A stretch of 64,000 nucleotides of DNA from Chitinophaga polysaccharea (GTDB lineage Bacteria > Bacteroidota > Bacteroidia > Chitinophagales > Chitinophagaceae): the NCBI RefSeq assembly GCF_007829335.1, contig NZ_VIWO01000016.1:20325-84324 (forward strand), written 5' to 3'. Each line of letters begins with the position of its first letter. Position 1 is the first letter of the stretch. Positions 35,499-43,311 of the stretch are shown in pieces. The notes under the pieces were generated by a model that saw only the letters and a program-made list of their open reading frames with translations, was not told the DNA's origin and did no database searches. A program made the translations under genes and the position numbers.

Positions 35499-37714
35499 AA
35501 AAACAACAAACAGGACAACCCATGAACCGCGTGGATGGTCGCCTGAAAGTAACCGGCGGAGCCAAATACTTTGCCGACCACCAACCGGCGGATATGCAAT
35601 ACGCTGCATTGGTTTGCAGTACCATCAGCTGCGGCGCCATTGCCAGCATTAACACCACCAAAGCATTGCGTGCACCGGGAGTAGCGGATATAGTGTCGCA
35701 CCTGAACGCACCACCAGTGCCAGGATATAAAAAAACAAATCCGGGCGACAAAAACGGCCTGCAAATCTTCCGCGATAACCGCATCTATTCCAACGGACAA
35801 CCAGTGGCTATTGTAGTGGCCAACACCATGGAACGCGCGGTATATGCCGCCTCCCTGGTAGAAGTGCAGTACAACCAGGAAACACATTATACCAATATGG
35901 AAGCCAGCATGGATAAAGCCTTTCAGAACAACCGTATGAAAGACTATTCCCGTGGAGAAATCAATGCCTGGCAAAAAGCGCCCGTTACCCACAGCGCCCA
36001 ATACACCATCCCACTGGAAGTACACAATCCTATGGAACTGGCTGGCATCATTGCACACTGGACCTCCCCCGACACCCTCACCCTCTACGCCAAAACACAG
36101 GGCGTAAAAAGCGTACAGGAAACGATACAGGAACTGTTTGAAATCCCTGAACAAAATATTACCGTCCATTCCCGGTTTGTAGGCGGCGCATTTGGCATGG
36201 CGCTCCGTGTATGGCCACTGGAAATTGCCACCATACTGGCTGCCAAAAAAATACGTAAACCGGTAAAGCTGGTTATCACCCGCGAACAAATGTTTACACT
36301 GGTAGGATACCGCCCCAACTCCAGCCAAACAATAAGCATGGGCGCCACCGCCGATGGGAAATTAACCGGCATTACCCATGAAGCCGTCGCTATCACGTCG
36401 CCTTATGAAGACTTTACAGAAGGCATTGTAGCCATGACGAAATTCATGTACGATTGCCCCAACGTAAATACCCGGTACCAGCTGGTACCGCTCAATATGA
36501 GCACGCCCATCTGGATGCGGGGCCCCGGAGAAGCCACCGGTTCTTTTGCCCTGGAATCGGCCATAGATGAGCTATCCTACAAATTGAAAATAGATCCGCT
36601 GCAATTGCGCATCCTGAATCATGCCGATACCGACCCGGAAAGAAACCTTCCCTTCTCCAGTAAATACCTGAAGGAAGCTTACCAGATAGGAGCGGAAAAA
36701 ATTGGTTGGTCCAGCCGCAACCCGGCGCCCCGCAGCATGCAGGAAAACGGTATGCTGGCAGGCTATGGCATGAGCAGCGGCACCTTCGGCGCCTATCGTG
36801 GCAAAGCTACGGTATCGGCTATACTAAAAGCCGATGGCACGCTCACCTTGCAAAGCGCCGCTGCAGATATTGGTCCCGGTACTGCTACCGCCATGGTACA
36901 AATCGCCGCCGACGTTACCGGTATCTCCCCGGATAAAATAACTTTTATGTTGGGAGAATCCTCCTTTCCCTATGCGCCGGAACAAGGAGGGTCTGCCACC
37001 GTATCTACTGTGGGCAGCGCCGTATCGGATGTTTGCCATACCCTGCTGAAAGAGCTGGCTAACCTCGCTATCAGCCAGGTACCCGCATTTAAACAAACCA
37101 CCCCGGAGCAGATTATTTATGAAGATGGACAACTCATCACTGCCGACCGGCAAACAAAAATTACACACGAAGCACTCCTGCAACAACAAAAGCTGCCGGA
37201 AGTAAAAGTAACAGCCACCTCCCAGGGCGGAGAGGAAAGAAAGAAATACTCCATGTACTCTTTCTCTGTACACTTTGCCAAAGTTCATGTACATCCCACC
37301 ACGGGCGTAGTACGCATACAACATATCGTAAGCGTGGCAGATGCTGGCGCCATTGTTAATACCAAAACAGCCCGCAGTCAGATGATTGGCGGCGTAGTAG
37401 GTGGCATCGGGATGGCGCTAACGGAAGAGGCTATACTGGATCACCGCTTCGGTCGTTTCGTCAATAATAACTACGCCGATTATCACGTACCGGTCAACGC
37501 AGACACGCCCCCCACCGATGTGTATTTCGTTAATAAAAAGGATCCATATATCAACCCCATGGGCTCCAAAGGATTGGGAGAAATTGCGCTGATAGGATTT
37601 GCTGCCGCTGTTTCTAACGCGGTATTTCATGCCACAGGCATCCGCGTGCGCGATCTGCCTATCACACCAGATAAGCTATTACATATTACTTCCACCGAAA
37701 ACACGAACACATGA
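35495..37714 (+). CDS. paoC: Molybdenum hydroxylase, molybdopterin-binding subunit (PaoC/YagR-like)
   Basis: A 739-residue large subunit, similar in length to PaoC (732). Moco contacts are FVGGAFGMALRVW, MRGPGEATGSFALESAIDEL and GAYRGKATVSA. The probable catalytic base is the Glu of KGLGEIAL near the C-terminus, corresponding to the conserved Glu of the family. Substrates of such enzymes are aromatic aldehydes, purines or heterocycles; the substrate here is not deducible. ATG overlaps the FAD-subunit stop by four bases, and its own stop overlaps the XdhC-like gene by four. It lacks a signal peptide. Confidence 0.91.
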   Translation: MKKQQTGQPMNRVDGRLKVTGGAKYFADHQPADMQYAALVCSTISCGAIASINTTKALRAPGVADIVSHLNAPPVPGYKKTNPGDKNGLQIFRDNRIYSNGQPVAIVVANTMERAVYAASLVEVQYNQETHYTNMEASMDKAFQNNRMKDYSRGEINAWQKAPVTHSAQYTIPLEVHNPMELAGIIAHWTSPDTLTLYAKTQGVKSVQETIQELFEIPEQNITVHSRFVGGAFGMALRVWPLEIATILAAKKIRKPVKLVITREQMFTLVGYRPNSSQTISMGATADGKLTGITHEAVAITSPYEDFTEGIVAMTKFMYDCPNVNTRYQLVPLNMSTPIWMRGPGEATGSFALESAIDELSYKLKIDPLQLRILNHADTDPERNLPFSSKYLKEAYQIGAEKIGWSSRNPAPRSMQENGMLAGYGMSSGTFGAYRGKATVSAILKADGTLTLQSAAADIGPGTATAMVQIAADVTGISPDKITFMLGESSFPYAPEQGGSATVSTVGSAVSDVCHTLLKELANLAISQVPAFKQTTPEQIIYEDGQLITADRQTKITHEALLQQQKLPEVKVTATSQGGEERKKYSMYSFSVHFAKVHVHPTTGVVRIQHIVSVADAGAIVNTKTARSQMIGGVVGGIGMALTEEAILDHRFGRFVNNNYADYHVPVNADTPPTDVYFVNKKDPYINPMGSKGLGEIALIGFAAAVSNAVFHATGIRVRDLPITPDKLLHITSTENTNT

Positions 37715-38865
37715 AAGAACTGGAAGATATCGTAAAGGCTTATCACAACGCCTGCCAGCAGGGGCTAAAAACGGCCCTGGCTACGGTAGTGCACGTGGAA
37801 GGATCGGCGTACCGCCAACCTGGCGCACGTATGTTGGTAACAGAAAATGGTACCCTCACCGGCGCCATCAGCGGGGGATGCCTCGAAGGCGATGCCCTGC
37901 GCAAGGCCCAGCTGGTTATACTGCAACAGCAACCCATGCTGGTTACCTACGACACCAACGATGAAGACGATGCTACCCTGGGCGTAGGACTCGGATGCAA
38001 CGGCATTGTTCATATCCTGCTGGAACCTATCAACGCTGCCAATCCTGACAATCCACTGGCGCTGCTCCAGGAAGCCATCGCACATCGCAGCCCCGCCGTG
38101 CTGGTCACCATCTTTAGTTTGCGCCAGCGTAAAGGGCCTCAACCCGGCACCTGCCTGTTGCTGAATGCCAACGGGCAAACAGCATACCCTATCGAAGACA
38201 GGAAGCTCCAACAGGCGGTGACGGCCGATGCACAGGTCGCGCTGGACACACGCGCCTCTTTTACCAAAACCTACCAGGCCGGTAATAACCACTTTACGGC
38301 ACACGCAGCTTATCTGCCGCCCGCCGTACAGTTGCTCATTGCCGGCGCAGGCAATGACGTAATACCACTGGTAAAAATGGCCAGCCTGCTGGGATGGCGC
38401 ACCATTGTGGCCGATGGTCGCCCCCTGTACGCCTCCAAAGCCAGGTTTCCCGATGCTACCCGGGTGGTACTGGCCAAACCGGCACAACTCCTGTCAGCGA
38501 TAAACACCGACGCCCATACGGCAGTGGTGCTCATGACCCATAACTATAATTACGACCTGGCCCTGCTAACGCAATTACTGCCACTTCCGCTGCCGTATAT
38601 AGGCGTATTGGGGCCTGTCAAAAAATTACAACGCATGCTCAGTGAACTCATGGAAAACGGCGTCCCGGTTTCCAGGCAACAACGGGCACGTGTACACGGA
38701 CCGGCAGGACTCGACCTCGGTGCAGAAACACCGGAAGAAATTGCACTCTCCGTTATTAGTGAAATAAAATCAGTGATGGCAGCTGCCTCCGCCACTTCCT
38801 TACGGGAAAGAAATACCACTATTCATCCACGTGAGCAACAAATTATCCTCCAACAAGTATTATAA
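37711..38865 (+). CDS. paoD: XdhC/CoxI-family Moco insertion chaperone (PaoD-like)
   Basis: A 384-residue accessory protein. The XdhC N-terminal domain includes VHVEGSAYRQPGARML and AISGGCLEGDA. The C-terminal Rossmann-like domain has LLIAGAGNDVIPLVKMASLLGW and VVLMTHNYNYDLALL, followed by GVLGPVKKLQRML. XdhC/PaoD binds Moco, promotes its modification (cytosine dinucleotide or sulfuration) and inserts it into the hydroxylase. Start codon overlaps the preceding stop by four bases. Its stop and the next ATG share a base in TAATG, suggesting tight coupling with the nucleotidyltransferase. Confidence 0.9.
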   Translation: MKELEDIVKAYHNACQQGLKTALATVVHVEGSAYRQPGARMLVTENGTLTGAISGGCLEGDALRKAQLVILQQQPMLVTYDTNDEDDATLGVGLGCNGIVHILLEPINAANPDNPLALLQEAIAHRSPAVLVTIFSLRQRKGPQPGTCLLLNANGQTAYPIEDRKLQQAVTADAQVALDTRASFTKTYQAGNNHFTAHAAYLPPAVQLLIAGAGNDVIPLVKMASLLGWRTIVADGRPLYASKARFPDATRVVLAKPAQLLSAINTDAHTAVVLMTHNYNYDLALLTQLLPLPLPYIGVLGPVKKLQRMLSELMENGVPVSRQQRARVHGPAGLDLGAETPEEIALSVISEIKSVMAAASATSLRERNTTIHPREQQIILQQVL

Positions 38866-39461
38866 TGGAAACAACTGGTATCGTTATCCTCGCCGCTGGC
38901 GCTTCAAAGAGACTGGGCACTCCAAAACAGCAACTGCCTTTTCAACATAAAAGCCTGTTGCAAAATGTGGTACACACTGCCCAGCAATCGGGTCCTATGC
39001 CTGTAGTAGTGGTCCTGGGCGCATTTGCCACCCAGATCAAACAACAACTCCCTGCAGAAAAAGTGCATACAGTGGTTAATCCCCACTGGCCTACCGGCAT
39101 GGGTAGCTCTATTAAAGCGGGCCTGCAACATCTGCTGCAGATACAACCCAATACTACCAGCGCACTGCTGCTGTTATGCGATCAGCCACATATCAGCACC
39201 TCCCTGCTGCAAGACATCTATGCCCTCAAAAAATCCAGTGGCAAGGGCTTGATAGCGGCTTCCTATGGCGACACAATAGGTACACCGGCACTCTTCGATA
39301 AAAAATTCTTTCCCCAGCTGCTATCCCTCAGTGGGCAGGAAGGGGCTAAAAAAATATTGTTGCAACACCCCGGCCAGGTAGCTACACTCCATTTCCCCGA
39401 AGGCGCCATAGATATCGACACCAACAGCGATTATGAAGCCCTGCTGAATACCGGTCAATAA
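38865..39461 (+). CDS. mocA: Molybdenum cofactor cytidylyltransferase-like (MocA/MobA-type NTP transferase)
   Basis: A 198-residue nucleotidyltransferase. The N-terminal VILAAGASKRLGTPKQQLPF is the NTP-binding loop. Then follow NPHWPTGMGSSIKAGL, LLLCDQPHIS (metal-binding Asp) and the C-terminal GAIDIDTNSDYEAL. Proteins of this MocA type add CMP to molybdopterin to make MCD, the cofactor form used by PaoABC. It is the last gene of the operon. A weak hairpin with a long T-run follows at 39466-39499. Confidence 0.88.
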   Translation: METTGIVILAAGASKRLGTPKQQLPFQHKSLLQNVVHTAQQSGPMPVVVVLGAFATQIKQQLPAEKVHTVVNPHWPTGMGSSIKAGLQHLLQIQPNTTSALLLLCDQPHISTSLLQDIYALKKSSGKGLIAASYGDTIGTPALFDKKFFPQLLSLSGQEGAKKILLQHPGQVATLHFPEGAIDIDTNSDYEALLNTGQ

Positions 39462-39465
39462 TATC

Positions 39466-39499
39466 CCTGCCAGCTCCGGTAGCAGGAAAATATTTTTTT
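39466..39499 (+). terminator. Probable terminator of the molybdenum hydroxylase operon
   Basis: A 5-bp CCTGC/GCAGG stem (39466-39470 with 39482-39486) and 11-nt loop is followed by AAAATA and seven T (to 39499). The stem is short, so strength is uncertain, but location right after the operon fits. It overlaps the -33 element of the next promoter. Confidence 0.45.
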
Positions 39500-39526
39500 G
39501 TTATCAAAAGTGATTGTTTATATTTG
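39497..39526 (+). promoter_or_regulatory. Promoter for the small ORF/PhyH/SDR unit
   Basis: TTTG at 39497-39500 and TATATTTG at 39519-39526, spaced by 18 nt, match the Bacteroidota TTTG-N19-TAnnTTTG promoter nearly perfectly. Predicted transcription start is near 39533, about 30 nt before the small ORF at 39563. Confidence 0.65.
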
Positions 39527-39544
39527 TCTACAGAATTAGTAGAC
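39526..39544. promoter_or_regulatory. Operator-like palindrome at the predicted transcription start
   Basis: GTCTAC (39526-39531) and GTAGAC (39539-39544) form a perfect 6-bp inverted repeat with a 7-nt spacer, centred on the predicted start site. This geometry resembles a repressor operator. A 5'-leader hairpin is the alternative. Its protein partner is not in this window. Confidence 0.4.
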
Positions 39545-39562
39545 TAATAAAAATCGTATACC

Positions 39563-39655
39563 ATGGACACTAATTATTATCCACCTAACCGACACCGGTT
39601 GTATAATCTGATCAATCGTCCGCAACAGCCAGCAGCTGTTTATCGTTGTTGTTAA
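39563..39655 (+). CDS. Candidate 30-residue leader peptide ending Cys-Cys
   Basis: A 30-codon ORF begins ATG at 39563 and ends TGT TGT TAA. The peptide is Tyr/Pro/Arg-rich and ends YRCC. It lies 30 nt after a good promoter start and before an oxygenase gene. Within it, AACAGC (39624-39629) and GCTGTT (39635-39640) form a small hairpin. After its stop a GCGGC/GCCGC hairpin is followed by a T-rich run (39670-39705). The layout looks like a leader-peptide attenuator. The sequence family is not recognised. Confidence 0.4.
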   Translation: MDTNYYPPNRHRLYNLINRPQQPAAVYRCC

Positions 39656-39669
39656 CGCCCATCCCACCT

Positions 39670-39705
39670 GCGGCCTCCCACCATTGCCGCTTTGCATTTT
39701 TATTT
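39670..39705 (+). promoter_or_regulatory. Attenuator-like hairpin between the small ORF and PhyH gene
   Basis: GCGGC (39670-39674) and GCCGC (39686-39690) form a 5-bp GC stem with an 11-nt loop, followed by TTTGCATTTTTATTT. This resembles a weak intrinsic terminator located 14 nt after the Cys-Cys ORF and before ATG 39744. Function as an attenuator is inference. Confidence 0.38.
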
Positions 39706-39743
39706 CAACAACCAACATCACTGTCAGCCTAAACATATTCGTC

Positions 39744-40637
39744 ATGAACACGAGCAACCAACCCGTATTCCGCCTCGATGAGGGGATTAACAACACGCAT
39801 CTACAGTATTTCCATCAACATGGCATCATCCAGTTTAAAAATTTCCTGGATAAACATACACTCGCCCATATTCATGGAGAGGTAGCACAGGTACAGGATT
39901 TTCTGCTACGCAACCAGGTGCAGAAAGTCAATGGTATCCCGCTGAAATTAGGCACCGACATCAATGGCGCCCCGCTGATTCAACGCATTGCCTTCGCTTC
40001 CCACTTCAGCAATACCTTACGTGAATTGCTGAAAGACCGCAGGCTCCAGTCGCTCATTGCGTTACTGGGCCCCTATAGCGGCAGGATTGGCGAAAATGAA
40101 AAAGATGGGCTGGTGATCAACCACTATGTCAATACTGCCGCCAGTCAATTCAAGCAGCTGGGCTGGCATACTGATAGCCCCCGGGATTTGTTCCTTGGTT
40201 CGCGCATTCTTCCTATGCTCAACGTAGGCATTCACCTCGACGATTGCCCACTGGATAACGGTGGTTTACGGGTACTGCCCGGCACACACGAACAAGGTCT
40301 TTTTAAATTATTATTCAGAAAGAAATACTTCATCGACAACAATCCGGATAAAAAGGAAGTAGGCTTCGATATCGAAGCAGGCGATCTTACCGTACACGAT
40401 GGTCGCCTGTGGCACCGCGTACAACAGTCGCCCTACACCGGCGAAAAAAGCCGCCGGCGGGTGATGTATATTCCTATCATTACCGGCGACTACCAGCCTA
40501 AAACAGCCAATAGTCCCACACCTTTCTATCATAAGCTGGCCCAGTTCAAACAACATCTCTATGGCGGTAAGCCACAGTGGGCAAACGTTACCGCCCACGG
40601 GGGAAAACTGGCGGAAGTAAACACTCCTTCTCTCTAA
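39744..40637 (+). CDS. Phytanoyl-CoA dioxygenase (PhyH) family protein
   Basis: A 297-residue Fe(II)/2-oxoglutarate oxygenase from ATG 39744; an upstream TTG 60 nt earlier is less likely. The facial triad is His142 and Asp144 (GWHTDSPRD) and distal His224 (RLWHRVQ), with a probable 2OG-binding Arg in the following SRRRVMYI segment. DDCPLDNGGLRVLPGTHE is the family signature. PhyH enzymes hydroxylate diverse metabolites and lipids; the substrate is not deducible. An SDR follows after 11 nt, so the pair probably oxidises a hydroxylated product. The gene may be controlled by the upstream leader region. Confidence 0.88.
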   Translation: MNTSNQPVFRLDEGINNTHLQYFHQHGIIQFKNFLDKHTLAHIHGEVAQVQDFLLRNQVQKVNGIPLKLGTDINGAPLIQRIAFASHFSNTLRELLKDRRLQSLIALLGPYSGRIGENEKDGLVINHYVNTAASQFKQLGWHTDSPRDLFLGSRILPMLNVGIHLDDCPLDNGGLRVLPGTHEQGLFKLLFRKKYFIDNNPDKKEVGFDIEAGDLTVHDGRLWHRVQQSPYTGEKSRRRVMYIPIITGDYQPKTANSPTPFYHKLAQFKQHLYGGKPQWANVTAHGGKLAEVNTPSL

Positions 40638-40648
40638 AAACAACAACT

Positions 40649-41473
40649 ATGTCATACGCATTAATTACCGGCGCAGCCAAAGGAATCGGGAAAGCCATTG
40701 CAGCTCAACTGGCAGAAAGAAATTATCACCTGCTGCTGGTAGATATAGACCAAATTGCCCTGGCAGCTACTGCAGAAACACTTTCAGCGCAATATCACGT
40801 GCACGTACACACGTTGCACCAGGATTTATCGGCCCCCGATGCTGCGCAACGGGTCACTACCTGGAGCAGCACTTACCACGACTTATTATCTGTGGTAGTA
40901 AATAATGCCGGGTATGGCATCAATGGCGCGTTTGAAACACTAACACTGCCCGAACAGCTGAATATCATTGATGTAAATATCAAGGCGCAGGTAAGCCTGT
41001 CGTACGCCTATATCCCGGTACTACGGCAGTTCCCTAGGGCGTACCTGCTCAACCTGGCCAGCACTACCGCCTATCAAACGGTACCCTACCTGAATATTTA
41101 CGCGGCTACCAAAGCTTTTGCATTATCATTTACCCGTGGGCTCCGGCATGAACTGCGGCATGCTAATATTTCCGTGAGCGCGCTGAGCCCGGGTAGTACC
41201 GACACCGATTTTGTAAACAGGGCGCGCATGGGTAGCCGCACCCGGAAGATTGCCGACCGGTTTAATATGACGCCGGAACGGGTGGCTAAAATAGCCATTG
41301 ATGGCTTGTTTAATGGCAAAGCGGAAATTGTGCCCGGCTTTACCAATAAATTGAATGCCTGGCTGCCCAAATTTTTCCCCAAAGCTTTTGTGGAAAAAAT
41401 TGCCGGAGGAATTTATGAGCCACGGGATACCGCCCCGGATACAGTTTTGGCGTCGGGGATACTACTCAAATAG
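40649..41473 (+). CDS. Short-chain dehydrogenase/reductase (SDR, classical)
   Basis: A 274-residue SDR. The true start is ATG 40649, 11 nt after the PhyH stop; in-frame codons upstream overlap that gene. The cofactor motif is TGAAKGIGKAIA, followed by NNAGYG, the catalytic Ser in LNLASTTAYQ, and Tyr151/Lys155 in IYAATKAF. The early Asp (VDIDQ) suggests NAD(H) preference (inference). It likely works on the product of the PhyH oxygenase. The C-terminal 60 residues (KLNAWLPKFFPKAF) resemble SDRs involved in lipid or ketone metabolism. Its 3' end overlaps the convergent Fpg gene by 12 nt. Confidence 0.9.
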   Translation: MSYALITGAAKGIGKAIAAQLAERNYHLLLVDIDQIALAATAETLSAQYHVHVHTLHQDLSAPDAAQRVTTWSSTYHDLLSVVVNNAGYGINGAFETLTLPEQLNIIDVNIKAQVSLSYAYIPVLRQFPRAYLLNLASTTAYQTVPYLNIYAATKAFALSFTRGLRHELRHANISVSALSPGSTDTDFVNRARMGSRTRKIADRFNMTPERVAKIAIDGLFNGKAEIVPGFTNKLNAWLPKFFPKAFVEKIAGGIYEPRDTAPDTVLASGILLK

Positions 41474-42241
41474 CTCCTGTTCATCTGTATAATAAGTCTT
41501 TCTGCCGCCACCAGTATCTTTATGAATGACAGCACCACCGGGACTTTCCTTTAATTTGGCATTATGTACCAGCATAAAGTCACGGACTTCTCCATGAATA
41601 ATGTCGGGGTTACTTTTAAGTATCTTCTTTTCTGCCTCCCGTAAAATATGCTTGATGGCAGACAGCAATACTTTTACCTTGGCGGCAGGGATTTTATTAC
41701 AGATGGAAAAAGGAGAGATCCTGGCGTACCATAAAATATCATCGGCATAAGCATTCCCGATGCCCAACACCTGTTTTTGATCCAACAGGAATTTTTTAAT
41801 CCCGATCTTTTTCTTGCTCAACTGCGTCTTCAGGTAGCTCTCATTAAAATCGTCCGACAGGGCGTCCGGAGCAGTTTTTTCAGCTGGATCCAGCGCAATG
41901 TTAGCCGAGCCCTGGAAATCAGTAATGGCTAATCCTGTTCCGTTGCTAAACAGTAATTCGGCGATCGTGTATTTCTCTTTATTTTGCTGTTCAAAGAAGT
42001 ATAACTTGCCATGCAACATGAGATGCATGCCCAGTACATGCCCATTCTGAAATACAAAATGCAATTCCTTCCCCACCCGCTGTATCTCTTTCAACTTTTG
42101 CCCTTCCAGGGCAGATTGCAGCGTCTTTTCAGCAACCGCCAGTTTCTTACTGTTCTTTACGGTAATTGTTTTCAGCTGCTGATGCAATAATTTCCTTTCC
42201 AGGTTATGACGAAATGCTTGCAGATCAGGTAATTCAGGCAT
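41462..42241 (-). CDS. Fpg/Nei-family DNA glycosylase, zincless type
   Basis: A 259-residue base-excision glycosylase. It begins MPELPDLQAF: after Met removal the N-terminal Pro is the nucleophile and Glu2 the acid. The helix-two-turn-helix motif is in GIGNAYADDILW, and a Lys in the LHGKLYFF loop matches the family. The C-terminal zinc-finger cysteines of Fpg are missing. GGAVIHKDTGGGRKTYY replaces them and keeps an Arg that would act like the zincless finger of NEIL1 (inference). It excises oxidised bases. It is a single-gene unit convergent with the SDR. Confidence 0.88.
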   Translation of the reverse strand: MPELPDLQAFRHNLERKLLHQQLKTITVKNSKKLAVAEKTLQSALEGQKLKEIQRVGKELHFVFQNGHVLGMHLMLHGKLYFFEQQNKEKYTIAELLFSNGTGLAITDFQGSANIALDPAEKTAPDALSDDFNESYLKTQLSKKKIGIKKFLLDQKQVLGIGNAYADDILWYARISPFSICNKIPAAKVKVLLSAIKHILREAEKKILKSNPDIIHGEVRDFMLVHNAKLKESPGGAVIHKDTGGGRKTYYTDEQELFE

Positions 42242-42548
42242 GACTCGCTAGTTTAATGAATGGATAATAACAAAGGGCCGGCGCAAGAACCGACCCGTTT
42301 TTATGGCAGTTTTCTCTTTCTACGAAACTATTTGCTAAGTTATATCACATAAAATAATCAATTATCCTGATATTCTCTATGCTTTAACCAACGTTTAGCA
42401 TTTATATGTTTTTCTCATGTATGTGAAAGCACTGTTAAAACCAATTTCCAAGCGAGCTCAAACAGTGTTTTGGGGTTTTATTCCAGGTCAGAATCAGTTA
42501 ACTTCGTAACCTATGCCTTTTTAATCAATCACCTAAACAAATTACGGA
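42242..42548. other. Intergenic region without a gene (Fpg / YkuD-like)
   Basis: About 307 AT-rich bases between divergent genes. A GGGCCGG/CCGACCC imperfect hairpin with a T-run lies near 42275-42301. A CACTGTT/AACAGTG inverted repeat (42430-42436 with 42461-42467) is followed by a T-rich stretch. Either may be regulatory; no gene is recognised. Confidence 0.35.
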
Positions 42549-43310
42549 GTGAAAACGAATGTGAAGAAGACGATTAAACCGTTAATTTTTATCAGTGCTA
42601 TTTGCCTCTTTGTTTTTCTGATTACTACACTTACTAGTTCCGAAAAGTCAACTGCTGCCAATCAACCGGTACGCAACGGCATTAAAATCGATTCCACACA
42701 AAAGGAAGAGAGTTTGTACGATATCATGCGGCTCGACTCTGCTGGTTTATCCCGGGAAGCATTTGAAAACGCACTATTGGGTTTTCAGCACCTGGAAGAA
42801 ACCGGAAAGGTAAAAAATCCGGATATCTTGTCCATTGTTGATTTCTCACTGCCCAGTACCAAAAAACGCCTGTTCGTAATAGATCTCAAAAACAAGCTGT
42901 TGTTATTCAACACCCTGGTATCACATGGCAGAAATTCAGGAAAAGATATTGCCAATACCTTTTCCAATAAGATGAACAGCTTTAAGAGCAGCCTTGGATT
43001 TTACATTACCGGCGACACCTACAACGGTGAGCATGGATTATCCCTCCGCCTGGAAGGCGAAGAAGCCGGCATCAACGACAATGCCCTCAGCAGGGGCATC
43101 GTGATGCATAGCGCCGATTATGTCAACGAAAGCCTGGCTAAAGCACAGGGTTATATTGGCCGCAGCCTGGGCTGCCCCGCTATTCCCATCGATGTTCATC
43201 GTAAAGTAATTCAGCGGATACAGAACGGGACCTGCCTGTTTTTATACAGCCCCGATAAATATTATTCTGCCCACACAAAAATACTGAGGCACTACAGCAC
43301 CACTTCCTAA
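42549..43310 (+). CDS. Murein L,D-transpeptidase catalytic domain protein (YkuD_2 type)
   Basis: A 253-residue envelope protein with an N-terminal membrane anchor/signal (about residues 10-30). The catalytic domain ends with GRSLGCPAI, the active-site Cys motif of the YkuD_2 family; the His is in GIVMHSADY. SLGFYITGDTYNGEHGLSLRLEG is also characteristic. Such enzymes crosslink or edit peptidoglycan. No in-frame ATG precedes the domain. GTG 42549 or GTG 42561 must start translation; the latter has a GGAG 8-11 nt upstream. It converges on the second L,D-transpeptidase gene with one base between the stops. Confidence 0.86.
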   Translation: MKTNVKKTIKPLIFISAICLFVFLITTLTSSEKSTAANQPVRNGIKIDSTQKEESLYDIMRLDSAGLSREAFENALLGFQHLEETGKVKNPDILSIVDFSLPSTKKRLFVIDLKNKLLLFNTLVSHGRNSGKDIANTFSNKMNSFKSSLGFYITGDTYNGEHGLSLRLEGEEAGINDNALSRGIVMHSADYVNESLAKAQGYIGRSLGCPAIPIDVHRKVIQRIQNGTCLFLYSPDKYYSAHTKILRHYSTTS

Positions 43311-43311
43311 A

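Noticed and set aside
35465..36328. A 287-codon open frame antisense to the Moco-binding subunit gene
   Set aside because: It lacks any recognisable domain, reads like low-complexity Cys/Tyr/Val shadow coding, and the sense strand encodes a clear molybdenum hydroxylase subunit with overlapping neighbours.
42275..42301. Hairpin with T-run upstream of the YkuD-like gene considered as terminator
   Set aside because: No plus-strand gene ends nearby, so its role is unclear and pairing is imperfect.
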